NCBI RefSeq assembly: GCF_002878395.1
Contig: NC_061119.1
Coordinates: 19,301,447 to 19,365,446 of the forward strand
Length of the DNA: 64,000 bases
Source of the DNA: Capsicum annuum
Taxonomy: Eukaryota; Streptophyta; Magnoliopsida; Solanales; Solanaceae
Direction: 5' to 3'
Shown here piece by piece: positions 1-9,745 of the stretch. The notes beneath the pieces were generated by a model that was given only the letters and a program-made list of their open reading frames with translations, was not told the origin of the DNA and did no database searches. Position numbers and translations under genes: made by a program. Each line of letters begins with the position of its first letter. Position 1 is the first letter of the stretch.

Positions 1-463
1 GAAATAGGATGAGGGAAAATAACCCAAAAGCCCATTGGGGATTTAAAATCAAAAGTTTAACAAGAAAGCACCGGGCGATGTGAGGTCTAGACCGGCAGGG
101 TAAGCCCCGCACCACGTGGCCCAGTTCGATGGACCAGACCAGGCGCCACAGGCTCTATCACATCGCACTAAACCGAGCGTCGCAGCCTATCCCAATGGTG
201 CTTCTGTTTGTGTCTTCCAAATTTCCCCCTACGCTTGTCCAAATGTTCAAAAACTCACCCAACATGTACTTTTGATCTCCCTAATCATGAATCAACTTAA
301 AACCCAACATTTCAGGGTCAAGAAGGTTGATTTAAAAATCCATAAGGTATAGAGGGCTTGAAAGTAACTATGTCCTCAACACTTAGTGAAATTTTCAAGT
401 CCTGGACCCCTTAAAAATTCAAATTAGAGCTGAAAAGTGCTAAGACATTTATGGGGTTTTACA
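1..463 (-). repeat. Ty3/gypsy LTR, 5' part (window-truncated)
   Basis: The right border reads ggggttttaca and is followed directly by atatctcacccttggg and a tcctcgaatga motif. The same arrangement closes the 3' LTR of the complete gypsy element at 38954, so this is the start (minus-strand TGTAAAACCCC) of a minus-oriented LTR with its polypurine tract next to it. The last 150 bp resemble the end of the LTR at 756-3317 (shared 'caacacttagtgaaa' block), so the two belong to one family. The left part is outside the window. No gene is visible; the ORF at 116-352 lies inside the LTR and is not a gene. Confidence 0.7.
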
Positions 464-678
464 ATATCTCACCCTTGGGAACACTAGTCCTCGAATGAGA
501 CTGGTTTAGACTAAGACTACTGAGGAAACTAAGGTCTTAGACTGAACATACCTGAAAGGAAATATGATTACATACTGATTCTGAAACATGATAAATGAAC
601 TAAAATATAAATCAGTAGATTAGAGTTTACACACATAGGAATGATGCTTCAATTTCAAGCTAAAAAATAAGGGTTGTA
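464..678 (-). other. Gypsy internal 3' fragment with polypurine tract
   Basis: This begins with the PPT-like atatctcacccttggg (purine-rich on the minus strand) and the tcctcgaatgag motif that sits at the same place in other gypsy elements of this window (38974, 17459, 23630). It stops after about 200 bp where copia LTR sequence starts, so only the extreme 3' end of an internal region survives. No coding sequence is visible. Confidence 0.5.
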
Positions 679-722
679 AAAATTGGCTTGCTTGCTTTGG
701 CTTCTATTTTTATTCCTCAACA
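679..722 (-). repeat. Copia-1 3' LTR stub
   Basis: On the minus strand this starts TGTTGAGGAATAAAAATAG and matches the start of the 5' LTR at 6655 (TGTTGGGGAGTAAAAATGG) for about 44 bp, including the shared 'aagcaa.caagcc' block. It then changes abruptly to gypsy sequence, so the rest of the LTR is lost or displaced beyond the window. Confidence 0.65.
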
Positions 723-733
723 CTCCCCTTTAA
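723..733 (-). other. Polypurine tract of copia-1
   Basis: The minus strand reads TTAAAGGGGAG directly before the LTR start TGTTGAGG. This is the expected place and composition of a plus-strand primer for a copia element. Confidence 0.65.
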
Positions 734-755
734 ACTAGGTACTTATGGAAATCAA

Positions 756-3317
756 TGTCATGACCCGAGTTGAGGCCCTGGCCGTGTCGATCTTCCCAAA
801 ACACGAAGGCATGGGAGACCACATAACATGCTATCATGAACATAATCCATAAATAAATCAAATGTGGAATATAAAATGAAATTCAAGGGAATTTATAATA
901 CAAACTATATCTAAAAAATATGACAATACAATTATTAAAATACCATCTCCGAAGCCTCTAATAAATACCCACTTCAAGGCCGAGACAAAGCCCATAGATG
1001 GACCGTTTACTGAAAGACACAACATAAAAGTAAATGCCTTCCGAAACATGGATATCTCATTGACTCTATCATTATCCCATATGAACAACTGATATGCTGG
1101 ACCACATGATTGAATCGTAGAGCCTGAAACATAGGGGGCCAATACACAAGGTACTGGTATATAGAACATTCCAAAAACAAGATATATTTTTATAAAAAGT
1201 AGGTGAGTGCATTTCATAAAACATGTCAGCATAAAATACTTAAAAATATATGGGCATAATCAGTAGGCTTCAAAATATATGTGTAAATCTTAACTCGATT
1301 CTTTGTCTTACTTTTGAGATAGGTGGTACATCCTACAATTCAATAATTCCACAGCTATATGGAATCCTCCCTTGACTCGGTGGCCAAGCCCCCAATCCAA
1401 GTTATCCGCAAGGGTTTGAGTTTTTGATTTTGATATGCAAAAGGGAACAAGCCAGGATATAATCCCTATCTTTGGACATAATAAATCTGTATTAGCAAAA
1501 CACAGTTTCGATAAATGAGTTATCTGAACTCGTGCCTTATTGGGGTAACCATTGAACTCTCTTTGAGCCCGTTTTAACCTTTTATATCATGTATATTTCT
1601 GAACTCAAAATCTAAAAATCTTAATAAAATCTATATTTTGATCTATTCTGAATCTGTCATGGCATTCGTCTATTTGGTATCGTTAAACCAAGAGTCACAA
1701 GGCATATATATATATGTATATATATACATATATATATACATATAAATATATATGTATGTATATATATATACACATACATATATATATATGTATATATATA
1801 AGCCATATCATGTTATGCTTTAGTTCTTTCAATCCCATCAATAATTTGGCAAAGTTTTGTCATCCTCCTTCATCGAGCATATGCAAGTTCTTTAACAGGG
1901 AGTATGAGTATTTATAAACAATGACAAAACCCCTCTCAATTCTTTCATAAGACAATATCAATCCTTCAACGTAGATGAAAAAACTTAATTCCACTTTCAA
2001 TCATACAAGTAAACAATCTATAACATTCACAAGCGATAGGTTTCACAACAAGAGAGGGAATTTACCTAAATCTTGCTCTCATATATCTTTCAAGACAATA
2101 ACATGTACATATACGAGACAAAGACTAGATTTTTGGGGAAAATAACATCATATTTTATGCACGGTTCCATCATAAAATGAATTTACAATACATATTCCTT
2201 AACCATTTCAAAATTTCAACAAAGGTAGGAAACTATATATATAAAAGCTCGTTTGAACAAAATATTTTTAGCCCATGAAATTTAGGATAGCCCAACGTAC
2301 CTTAAGTTTGTTAATTTTGGGATGAAACCCTGATCATGATGCTTTATTGAAGGATCTTGATCTTGGAAAGCTTGAATTCTAGATTACTTTGGGATAATGG
2401 AACTGAAATTGTGTTCTTGGGAAAGGGAGTGATTTTCTTGGGAGGATAATTGGAGAAGAAGGGAAAAAAATGCCCTAACTGATGCCCCAAGTCATCTTAT
2501 GAATGATTGCATTGATGGATAAATGACCTAATTTCCCTTCTGACATTTTAAATCCATAACTGAGTTTTGTAGGTTCACCACGATGTGGTGTTATAGCGGT
2601 GGCTTACTAGTTGAAACAAAAATGGTCATAACTTTTCTCTTGAGTATCAGATTAAGGCAAAATTGGTATTATTGAAAAGCTAAATCAATTATCTACAATT
2701 TGGTGGGTTTTGAGCTAAAGAATTCCACATAAATCTAAAGTTATACACATTTAAAATTGACCCTCATAGAATCTAATACCAAACTTTGGACGAATCAAAG
2801 GCTCTTAGCTCAACTTTGATCTAAGTGATTTCTATGAAAAATTTTCACCTAATAAGAACTTCACACACTAGGATAAAGATCATGACCCGTGCATTAAAAT
2901 TACAAATCAACAACTGGATAAAAACACCTTCACTGCGATGCGATATATGTTCAAAAGGAAATGTCACTGCGATGCAGCCCTGTCACGGTGACTAGCAAGA
3001 TTTGTGATCCAAACATGACCCAAACCTTGTCCAAAATCTCTAAAACTTTCCTGAGATATTCTTCTCACATCGTTGAACATGAATTAACTCAAAAACTAAC
3101 GTCTTGGGATTGAGAAGACCAAAATAAAATTCCGCAAAGTTTAGGTGTCTTGAAGATGACTAAGTCCCCAACACTTAGTGAAAATTTCAATCCTTAAGCC
3201 CCTTAAGCATGAAACTAAAAGCTGAATTAAGCTAAGAATAGTTTGGGCTATTGCAATTTAGGTCCATAAATGTAAAAAATATGGTTTAACTTTAGCCCAA
3301 AAGTGTGGGGTATTACA
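756..3317 (-). repeat. Lone Ty3/gypsy LTR (2562 bp)
   Basis: In plus orientation it starts tgtcatgacccgag and ends ggggtattaca, the mirror of a minus-strand LTR TGTAATACCCC...GGGTCATGACA. This matches the terminal pattern of the other gypsy LTRs here (tgtaacgaccc...ggggtcttaca). No internal domain is attached: copia sequence lies on both sides. The flanking 5-mers atcaa (751-755) and tctta (3318-3322) do not match, so it is not a clean solo LTR with a TSD; unequal recombination or deletion is likelier. It contains an AT microsatellite at about 1704-1800. Confidence 0.75.
1704..1800. repeat. AT/ATGT microsatellite
   Basis: About 97 bp of alternating tatata, with interspersed tgta and caca, inside the gypsy LTR at 756-3317. 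The short ORF at 1714-1917 (a Tyr/Ile/His run) is an artefact of this repeat. Confidence 0.85.
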
Positions 3318-3390
3318 TCTTATTAATCTTGTAATTTCTAAGAGATGCCTATGTTTTCTCTCAGCTATCCCATTCTGTTGAGGTATATAT
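3318..3390 (-). pseudogene. Copia-1 integrase, C-terminal part of core
   Basis: Read on the minus strand, this encodes PQQNGIAERKHRHLLEITR, the hallmark of the copia integrase around the third catalytic residue (the E of ..NGIAERK). The preceding part of the core is at 4330-4648, so the domain is split by about 0.94 kb. Downstream (below 3318) the integrase C-terminus, reverse transcriptase and RNase H are gone and gypsy LTR sequence begins. Confidence 0.75.
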
Positions 3391-4329
3391 AATACAAGTC
3401 AAATAGCCACCATAGCTTTTGATGACATTGTTCAAAGTCACTATGTGAAGAATCAAGCTTTGGTCGCATGAAGGGCACAGGATTATACCTGGAGGAGTTG
3501 TTTTGAGCATGCCAATAAACAAACCCATGTGTGGAAGATTGCTTGGAGCCTTGGAAACTTGATGACTCACGGGTTTGGACCATATTTGATGGTTCACGAT
3601 TTTGGTTCTCTTTATTAAGGAAATTTTTTGTCACTTAGCCTTAAGGGAATTCAAATAACTTAGACTTGTCTATTTGACACTCCATGGATGCCCCTCCTTC
3701 ACTAAGGAAATTGGAGTCATTTTGTCACTCATTATATAATAAGGTTGTATATAGTCTTTTTTAGGTCTTCTCTCTTTAGTTTATGAATGATGATTGTATA
3801 AAATATTGAAAATTCTCTCTCTTTAGAGTAGAACACCTTAGTGTAGTCTTAGTTAGGGATTGTAATAGCCATTGTAGTTTAGGGCGTAGAAAAGATAATA
3901 TGAACCTATGCTTGAAAACGGTTGATCATGAGGTCAGTTAATTTTGTTGGAAGTCACCGTAGGAGTGTGGTGTTGATAATTACATTACATTAATTAGGGG
4001 GTTAGCATTGATATACACTTGGTTCTTAATATTGTAATAACCTATGTCTTACTAACTATCCTTTTCTTTCTTGTATTTGTGTATGTGTTTGTATTCTAGT
4101 AATCCAACCCGTGAGATGTTATTTTTGTTCATCTTGTTTCTGATCATATTTTTCATTATCTCGTGGTTGTTAACATAGTTTGGGTTGGCTGTTGGTTTGT
4201 TAAACACATTTGTTCATCTGGATTTGTTGGTTGTTTTTTGAATCCGAGAGTTGGTCTCCAATAGGTCCTCAAATCTTGTGATTTGTGGACTGTTTGGAGT
4301 GTGATTTCGTGTTTCCCTTGTCTTTATTG
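3391..4329. other. Unidentified insert in copia-1 integrase
   Basis: This separates two halves of one integrase domain that should be contiguous: GIIYQASF ends near 4340 and PQQNGIAERK starts near 3390. It has no recognisable coding domain. Minus-strand ORFs at 3361-3634 overlap the integrase edge in wrong frames. It has no obvious terminal repeats or target duplication that I can define by eye. The central part is T-rich (plus strand), with stretches such as attctctctctttagag. It could be a solo LTR, a TRIM or captured genomic DNA. Confidence 0.45.
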
Positions 4330-4648
4330 TATCATCATAAGAGAAAGAAGCTTGATAAATGATACCTAAGTTAGGAAATAGTTCAACATACATGTCGTTC
4401 ACAAATTCAATGACATTATCAGTTCTTAGGATTTTATTGCTTATATTGAACTGATTTTTAACATAAGATAAAAAATGATTGAGAATAACAAATTCATTAG
4501 ACTTTAATTTTAGAAGATATAGCCATGCCATTCTTGTGTAACCATCAACAGTAGTAAGGAACCACATTTGACCATCACAGGTGGCTACCCTATAAGGACC
4601 CCAGATATCCATATGAACCAATTCAAAAGTATTTTTACTATATGTCAT
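4330..4648 (-). pseudogene. Copia-1 integrase core (rve), N-terminal part
   Basis: The minus-strand frame contains HMDIWGPY (first catalytic Asp), TTVDGYTRMAWLYLLK and ILRTDN (second catalytic Asp; families usually have KTDNG, so G is changed to V here), then GIIYQASF. This is the DNA-integration domain of the Ty1/copia polyprotein. It breaks just before the conserved PQQNG..ERK segment, which is found at 3318-3390. The extra C-terminal residues in the open frame (4214-4329) belong to the insert. The domain is non-functional as it stands. Confidence 0.85.
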
Positions 4649-4675
4649 ACTAATGGGAAAGGGAAACCTAGTTTT

Positions 4676-4909
4676 TCAAGCAAAAAGACTATTATTAAAT
4701 GTAGACAATTTATTATCTAAAGGATCCTTTGATACAAAAAATAATCTACAAAGAACTTTGAAGGGAACATGGCCAAATATTTTATTCCATAGTTCCATAT
4801 TAGATTTATTTGTATGTGCCACATTAAAGAAACTTGTTCTTTTATATCCTGGTAGCTTTTTGTTTAGTAAGAAATGTAGACCAGCTCTTTCTCTACCAAT
4901 CTCTTTCAC
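4676..4909 (-). pseudogene. Copia-1 GAG-pre-integrase (zinc-binding) region
   Basis: Contains LWNKIFGHVPFKVLCRL, the copia pre-integrase motif (commonly WHkRLGH.PF..L.kL), lying directly upstream of the integrase core in the minus-strand reading direction with a 27 bp gap and a frame change. The expected following Cys pair is not seen in frame. It is part of the same polyprotein gene as 4330-4648. Confidence 0.75.
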
Positions 4910-5723
4910 CTTCCCATTTCAGAGATCCTGAAATATTCAAAGTTACGATAAAATGTAGTTGAATATTGTCACTGTCTAGTCGCCTTAGATGCAGACAATA
5001 GATTATACTTAAATTGTGGTAGATATAATACATTTGAGAGGTTGCTTCTATCGGATATGTTACATGAACCCGTGTGTGTTTCTTTTGACACATCACTATT
5101 TTGTAGCATAACTTTTATAGGACACACAGACTCAATATTGAATCTTTATTCAGAAGTTCAATATATGAAGCCATATGGTTGGTATCTCCTACGTAAATAA
5201 TCCACTCGGGTGTATTATGTGTGATTAACAGGGCCTATAACTACATGTTATATTTGTAAAATTAGCTGAAGGTGTTGATGTTATAGCATATTCTTAAGTC
5301 TGTAGCATTTGACAATTTGTGTATATTGCTCAGTTGTAAACCTTGGTGGAATAGATACCAATCCTGCACCTAGAGCATGTTAAGATAGGCGACTTGACTG
5401 TAGTCCATGTGGAGTCACAAAATTGTCCAAAAAAGCTTGAGGACCATGTTGATGTCGCACTTGTTAAGGCTGAGACTGCCAACCTTCAATTATATCACTG
5501 TGTGTACTAGGACCTAGTCTTCTTTGCTTGGACCTATAGTCATAATTTTGCCCATATCCCACATTATCTCTAGTATCAGCATTTCGTTTGTGATCTCCAT
5601 GATTAGGATGCCCTGATAGATAGCCAACAGTTTAAAGCAATGAACTTTGTAATGCCTTTAAAATTTGCAATGATCACAGAAGGCAGTAGGACTGTAATTT
5701 TACACATAACCCATTTTTCCTTT
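4910..5723 (-). pseudogene. Copia-1 gag C-terminus and protease region, degenerate
   Basis: No long frame remains. A retroviral CCHC knuckle is readable on the minus strand at about 5628-5678: C-DH-C-KF(stop)RH-YKVH-C, followed by FKL. One in-frame TAA sits inside the knuckle. Below it the frame continues as gag linker with several stops (about 5300-5630). I could not place a convincing protease D-S/T-G motif between 4910 and 5300. Confidence 0.6.
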
Positions 5724-6026
5724 CTAATAGCCACCTCCAGGGTAAGAGGACTTAGAATACACAGATAAAGCATCACCTATATTAGGAGCAGCATTGCGAC
5801 CTAATAAAGTTATCATATATACTTTGCTCCATAAAATACACTTATCACACCCTTTCAATTGCAATAAAACAAGGGAGTTACCTGAAACATCAGTAGTTGG
5901 CAGATAAAGAGGGTGATTAATATCCAAAGCAATTGTGGATTGAAAATTGGTACCACCATTATTTTGAGGAATTGATATAGATGAATTCTCAACTCCATTT
6001 CCAGTAGAATTTACACCAGAAGCCAT
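5724..6026 (-). pseudogene. Copia-1 gag N-terminus (Retrotran_gag_3-like)
   Basis: The frame starts MASGVNSTG and contains NHPLYLPTTDVSGNSLVLLQ, LKGCDKCILWSKVYMITLLGR, the conserved N-terminal gag block of plant copia elements (typically ..L.G..NY..WS.am.iaL.gRnK). After residue 70 the sequence (NAAPNIGDALSVYSK) no longer follows the family, so the middle of gag is deleted or rearranged. The start ATG at 6026 fits, about 90 bp downstream of the 5' LTR. Confidence 0.85.
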
Positions 6027-6106
6027 TTACAAGAATCCAAGAAATTCCTAATAAAATTTCAAACAAAACTATCAAGTTCTAGAATTCAGGAAGAGACTTA
6101 GTATAA

Positions 6107-6119
6107 GGATTGTGTACCA
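6107..6119 (-). other. Possible primer-binding site of copia-1 (degenerate)
   Basis: The minus strand reads TGGTACACAATCC directly after an LTR end ..ATTCATCA. The first five bases agree with the initiator-Met tRNA primer site TGGTATCAGAGC, the rest does not. Position next to the LTR is the main support. Confidence 0.35.
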
Positions 6120-6655
6120 TGATGAATTATGAAAGATTATACTAGGATTGAAGGGGAGCCTTGGACTAACTGGTAAAGTTTCTGCCATGTGACCAGGAGG
6201 TGATGGGTTCAAGCCTTGTAAATGTAGCAATGCAAGGTAAGGATGCGTACGATACACCCTTGTGGTGGGGCCCTTCCTTGGACATCGCGCATAGCGATAG
6301 CTTTAGTGCACCAGACTGCCCGTTTTTTCATACTAAGATTAAGAGTTGTATAATCAGTTCATATAAAAGCAGGGGAGAGAATAAGAACAAAACAAGGGTG
6401 GAAGAACAAAGAATAGATTAAATCTCAATAGTTGAGAGAGATTAACTTATTGTGTATTGAATTCCTTAAGTTGTGTATTATAAATGATTGAGTATATATT
6501 TATATATATATATACACTGCAGAGACTAACTACTTTTCTAACTGTCAAATAGTAACTTGTAACTAACTAATTACTGTGCTTAACTAACTTTTGGATAGCT
6601 GTATTTTCTGCACAATTGGCTTGATTGCTTTGGTTTCCATTTTTACTCCCCAACA
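6120..6655 (-). repeat. Copia-1 5' LTR (with SINE insertion)
   Basis: The minus strand begins TGTTGGGGAGTAAAAATGG at 6655 and ends ..ATTCATCA near 6120. Without the SINE and its duplicated target it is about 345 bp, a normal copia size. A short tatatatata run lies at 6496-6513. Confidence 0.65.
6153..6329 (+). mobile_element. Au-type tRNA-derived SINE
   Basis: This starts ggggagccttggactaact (A-box region) and has ggttcaagcc (B box, 6206-6215), then the tRNA-unrelated part ggatgcgtacgatacaccc, cccttccttggacatc and gtgcaccagactgccc, ending in a T run. The order and wording follow the Au SINE family of plants from memory. It is flanked by an imperfect 14 bp target duplication: atactaggattgaa (6139-6152) and atactaagattaag (6330-6343). 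It is a full-length, RNA-polymerase-III-type non-autonomous element that landed in the copia-1 5' LTR. Confidence 0.9.
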
Positions 6656-6658
6656 GAA

Positions 6659-7429
6659 ATGCTTAGAAACTTTCCTGAGGATGCAATAGATGATATTCTT
6701 ATGTGTTTGCCTTTTCAAAATGTTGTGAGGACAAATATCTTATCAAAAAAATATAGATATGTATGGCATAGACTTCTAGAGTTGATGCTTTCTCACACAT
6801 GTTGGAAATCCAAAGAGGATTTAACTGACCTTACAAGTAATTTAGGAAAGTTCGTAGATCACATTTTTGTCTTTTATTTTGGACCAGTTACAAAGTTTAC
6901 CCTAGCGTTCGATATTTTGATATATGTCCTAGTATTGATTATTTGGTTCATTTCCTCTCTAGCAATGGCATTAAATATCTTTTTCTTAGACTTCCAATCA
7001 AGGGCACACCATATAAATTGCCTTTTTCATTACTCAAATGTTTCCCAATTAAGGCATATGACTCTCTAGAATTGTTTAATAGCTCATTAACCAGCCTTTA
7101 AGGGGTTTGATAGGTTAATTATCCTAGAACTATGTGATGCTATAGTCTCATCCAACTATCTTTAACGTTTCATCTCTCATTTCTTGTTTCTCGAGCAGTT
7201 GGTGTTGTAGATCTCAGGTGCTTCAAGCAAGATCATTGAAATAAGTGCTCCCCTGTTGAGATCCGTTGACTACATAGGCAATGTAAGATTTGTTTGTTAA
7301 GAAAATATCCCTCTTCTTGCAAAGCTTTCACTTTCGCATAGGGAATATTGCTTGGGAGCTAGAAAATATAATATTACCAAGTTTTCTGAGTCTTTCTTTA
7401 CACTCGATCACCTCCACTTTAATGACATG
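6659..7429 (+). pseudogene. F-box/LRR/FBD protein pseudogene, exon 1
   Basis: The ATG at 6659 opens NFPEDAIDDILMCLPFQNVV and RTNILSKKYRYVWHRL, a typical plant F-box (residues 4-42) of the F-box/FBD/LRR family. These proteins act as substrate receptors of SCF ubiquitin ligases. LRR-region sequence continues after a frameshift near 6925 (SSNGIKYLFLRLPIKGTPYK, SLELF), then IEISAPLLRSVDYIGNVRFV and LLAKLSLSHREYCL. In-frame stops occur at about 7098 (TSL-stop-GF) and 7294 (FVC-stop-ENIP). The exon ends at gacatg|gtaagt, a good donor (7430). Exons 2 and 3 are at 11912-12474, and the intron holds copia-2. The promoter side is occupied by copia-1, 3 bp upstream of the ATG. Clearly a pseudogene. Confidence 0.88.
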
Positions 7430-7450
7430 GTAAGTACTGCTTCATGCACT

Positions 7451-7837
7451 TGTTATTTATTATGTATTCGGGTACAAGAATCTGTATATAAGAATTATGA
7501 TCTTCAACACTAGTTCAAGTCCAAGATAAGAACACTTATGAAGTTCCTTAACACCTTAAACACTATATTATTAATAATATATCTAAGAAGTGTGTTAATT
7601 TTCAGAAAAGAGATGAAATAGAATTTTAAGGCTAAGTCCACTGACTTCACGGAGTTTCCTTAAGGAATAATTCCCCTTACTATACCCGAGGTTATGGAAT
7701 CTTCCTACCTGGATAAAATGGTCTTCAATCCGAACAATAGTGGTACCTCAAATTGTTGGATTCAATGGACTCACTCAACGATTTGATTGATCACACAGAA
7801 TGTTTTTGAGGACAAGAATGTTTTTTATTTCAGATGA
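7451..7837 (-). repeat. Copia-2 3' LTR, truncated
   Basis: Matches 11023-11400 over its whole length (shared blocks attcgggtacaagaatct, acacttatgaagttcctt, ctcactcaacgatttgattg). In plus orientation it starts tgttattta. The outer half of the LTR (equivalent to about 11400-11690) is missing, replaced directly by RT sequence. Confidence 0.8.
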
Positions 7838-8288
7838 CTATTTTTTACACACCCTATTTTCTTTTCCTGGAACCATAAAACCCTCAGGTTGTTCTATGTA
7901 AATTTCTTCCTTCAATTCTCCATTTAGGAATGCAGTTTTCATATCCATTTGATGGATTTCAAGACCACATACTACCGCCAAGGCAATTAACATTCGAATT
8001 GATATTATCTTTTTTACCAGTGAGTATGTATCAAAGTAATCAAGGCCTTCTTTTTGTTTGAAGCCTTTTACTACAAGTCGTGCCTTGTATTTTTCAATAG
8101 TTCCATCCGCTTTCATTTTCCTACTAAAGATCCATTTAGATACTAAAGATTCGTTTACTGGAGGAAGATCAACCAACTCCCACAAATGGTTGCTTAAGAT
8201 TGAATCAATCTCACTATCGACTGTGTCTTTCCCAAAAGATGAGAGTTTTATGATGACATCGCTTCTTTAAATTTTTGAGGTTCATTTT
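7838..8288 (-). pseudogene. Copia-2 reverse transcriptase, N-terminal half
   Basis: The minus frame (8185-7838) reads MWELVDLPP, then SKWIFSRKMKADGTIEKYKA, RLVVKGFKQKEGLDYFDTYS and HQMDMKTAFLNGELKEEIYI, the RVT_2 domain of copia up to PEGFMVPGKEN. The sequence then runs into LTR DNA, so the catalytic YVDD box and everything after it are absent. The 8186-8288 segment is the linker to integrase and has stops. No enzymatic activity is possible. Confidence 0.88.
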
Positions 8289-9291
8289 CTAAGAGAAATG
8301 ATAAAAAATCCGAACTAAATAAAGTTGACGTTCTTTGATGTATACTACATCTTGGATTTTCTTCACTATGGACATTCTCATTTGGTTCATCTTGAGGTCG
8401 TTTAGACCCCCACTAGACTGTTCATGTGTAATTTTATACGGATAAATATTTTCAAAAAATTCATCATTATCTGATTCAATTACCGTATTTTCATTATTGT
8501 ATGAATGTTTGGATTTATTAACCAAAAACCTACATGCTTTACTACTTTTAGCATATCCTATGAACACACAGTCCATCATCTTAGGTCCTATCTTAACCTT
8601 TTTAGGGATAGGACTTGGACCTTTGCTAGACACCCCCACACTTTGAAATATTTCAAGTTGGGTTTCCTTCCTTTCCATTTTTCATAAGGAATTGATTGTG
8701 TCTTACAATGGGGAACTCTATTGAATATATGGTTGGATGTAAGGATAGCCTCCCCCCACACATTTTGCGATAAACCTAAACTTATAAGTAACGCATTCAT
8801 CATTTCCTTTAAATTTTGATTTTTCCTTTCCACAATTCCATTAGATTAAGGTTAATATGGGGTCGTATTTTGATGGACAATTCCATTCTCTACACATATT
8901 TTAGCGAAGGAAGATTCATATTCTCTGCCCCTATCACTTTTTAATATTTTTATGTTTTTCTCTAAATGATTTTCAACTTAAGTTTTTTATTGCCTAAACG
9001 CATCTATTTCTTCATACTTACTATTTAGCAAGTGGACATAACAATATACATTGCAATCGTCAATAAAAGTTATGAAATACTTTTTCCCACCATGTGATGG
9101 TGTTGACTTCATATCACAAATGTAGTGTGTATTAAGTCTAAGAGATTTGAATTCCATTCAACAAACTTATAAGGATGCTTTTCATACTTTGATTCCACAC
9201 ACGTTTGATACTTTGATTTATTGCACTCAAAGGTTGGAAAAACTTCTAAGTTAATCAGTTTTCGTAATGTTTTATAATTAGCGCATGCCAC
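8289..9291 (-). pseudogene. Copia-2 pre-integrase and integrase
   Basis: Read on the minus strand: pre-integrase NYKTLRKLINLEV and a CX2C-like pair around KSKYQTCVESK (9291-9110); a frame shift at the first catalytic position (..DLIHT|TFVI, where the family has HTDICD, about 9117); core pieces FITFIDDC and KSDRGREYES (second Asp); SNGIVERKNQNLKEMMNALL (Glu); then VWGEAILTSNHIFNRVP, KWKGRKPNLKYFKVWGCLAK and FIGYAKSSKACRF. This is the full integrase plus hinge of a plant copia element, broken by at least three frameshifts and stops. Confidence 0.88.
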
Positions 9292-9391
9292 AAATCATAA
9301 GGCTCAAGCTAGTAAGAAGAAATTGAACTTTTATTGATTTCTACGTTCATTACATGCATTTTGAATAGACCCTCAGTGAGGTAGCCTTTTC

Positions 9392-9745
9392 CTAAACACA
9401 GTTCTCCTTTACTAAGTACAATTTTTCCGGAAACAAAAACATATTAGAACTAAGTACAATTTTTCCGGAAACAAAAACATATTTGAATCTGTTCTTGTCT
9501 AGAAGTGAAATAGAAATCAAGTTCTTCCTTAAATCCAGAACATATAAGACATTGTTAAGTGTCAACACTTTGCCGGAAGTCATCTTCAAGCACACCTTTC
9601 AAGTTCCATCTACTTTTGCAGTAGCGGAGTTAGCCATATAGATCGTTTCTTCTACTTGAGCCGGAGCGATCATCGAAAACAACTCTTTGTTGGCACAAAT
9701 ATTGTGGGTGGCACCAGAATCCATCCACCATTTGTGAGGATTCCA
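9392..9745 (-). pseudogene. Copia-2 aspartic protease
   Basis: The minus strand encodes WWMDSGATHNICANKELFSM (9739-9680; active-site DSGA), ETIYMANSATAKVDG, a stop, then VCLKMTSGKVLTLNNVLYV and DLRKNLISISLLDK. This is the copia gag-pol protease located between the CCHC knuckle and the pre-integrase. A 33 bp tandem duplication (agtacaatttttccggaaac at about 9416 and again at about 9453) disrupts its C-terminal part. Confidence 0.85.

Larger units (their letters stand above)
679..6655 (-). mobile_element. Ty1/copia retrotransposon 'copia-1', degenerate
   Basis: A minus-strand copia element in canonical order: 5' LTR (6120-6655), gag (6026 downward), CCHC knuckle (about 5628-5678), GAG-pre-integrase (4676-4909), integrase (4648 downward and 3390-3318), then a polypurine tract (723-733) and a 44 bp stub of the 3' LTR (679-722). 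Reverse transcriptase and RNase H are missing between 3318 and 756, where a gypsy LTR lies. The integrase is split by about 0.94 kb of foreign DNA. The 5' LTR carries an Au-type SINE. The element cannot be autonomous. Its 5' boundary TGTTGGGGAG lies 3 bp before the start codon of the F-box pseudogene. Confidence 0.8.

Noticed and set aside
858..1232. 124-codon minus-strand ORF
   Set aside because: Lies wholly in a gypsy LTR, without a recognisable domain.
1714..1917. 67-codon ORF of Tyr/Ile/His
   Set aside because: Translation of an AT/ATGT microsatellite.
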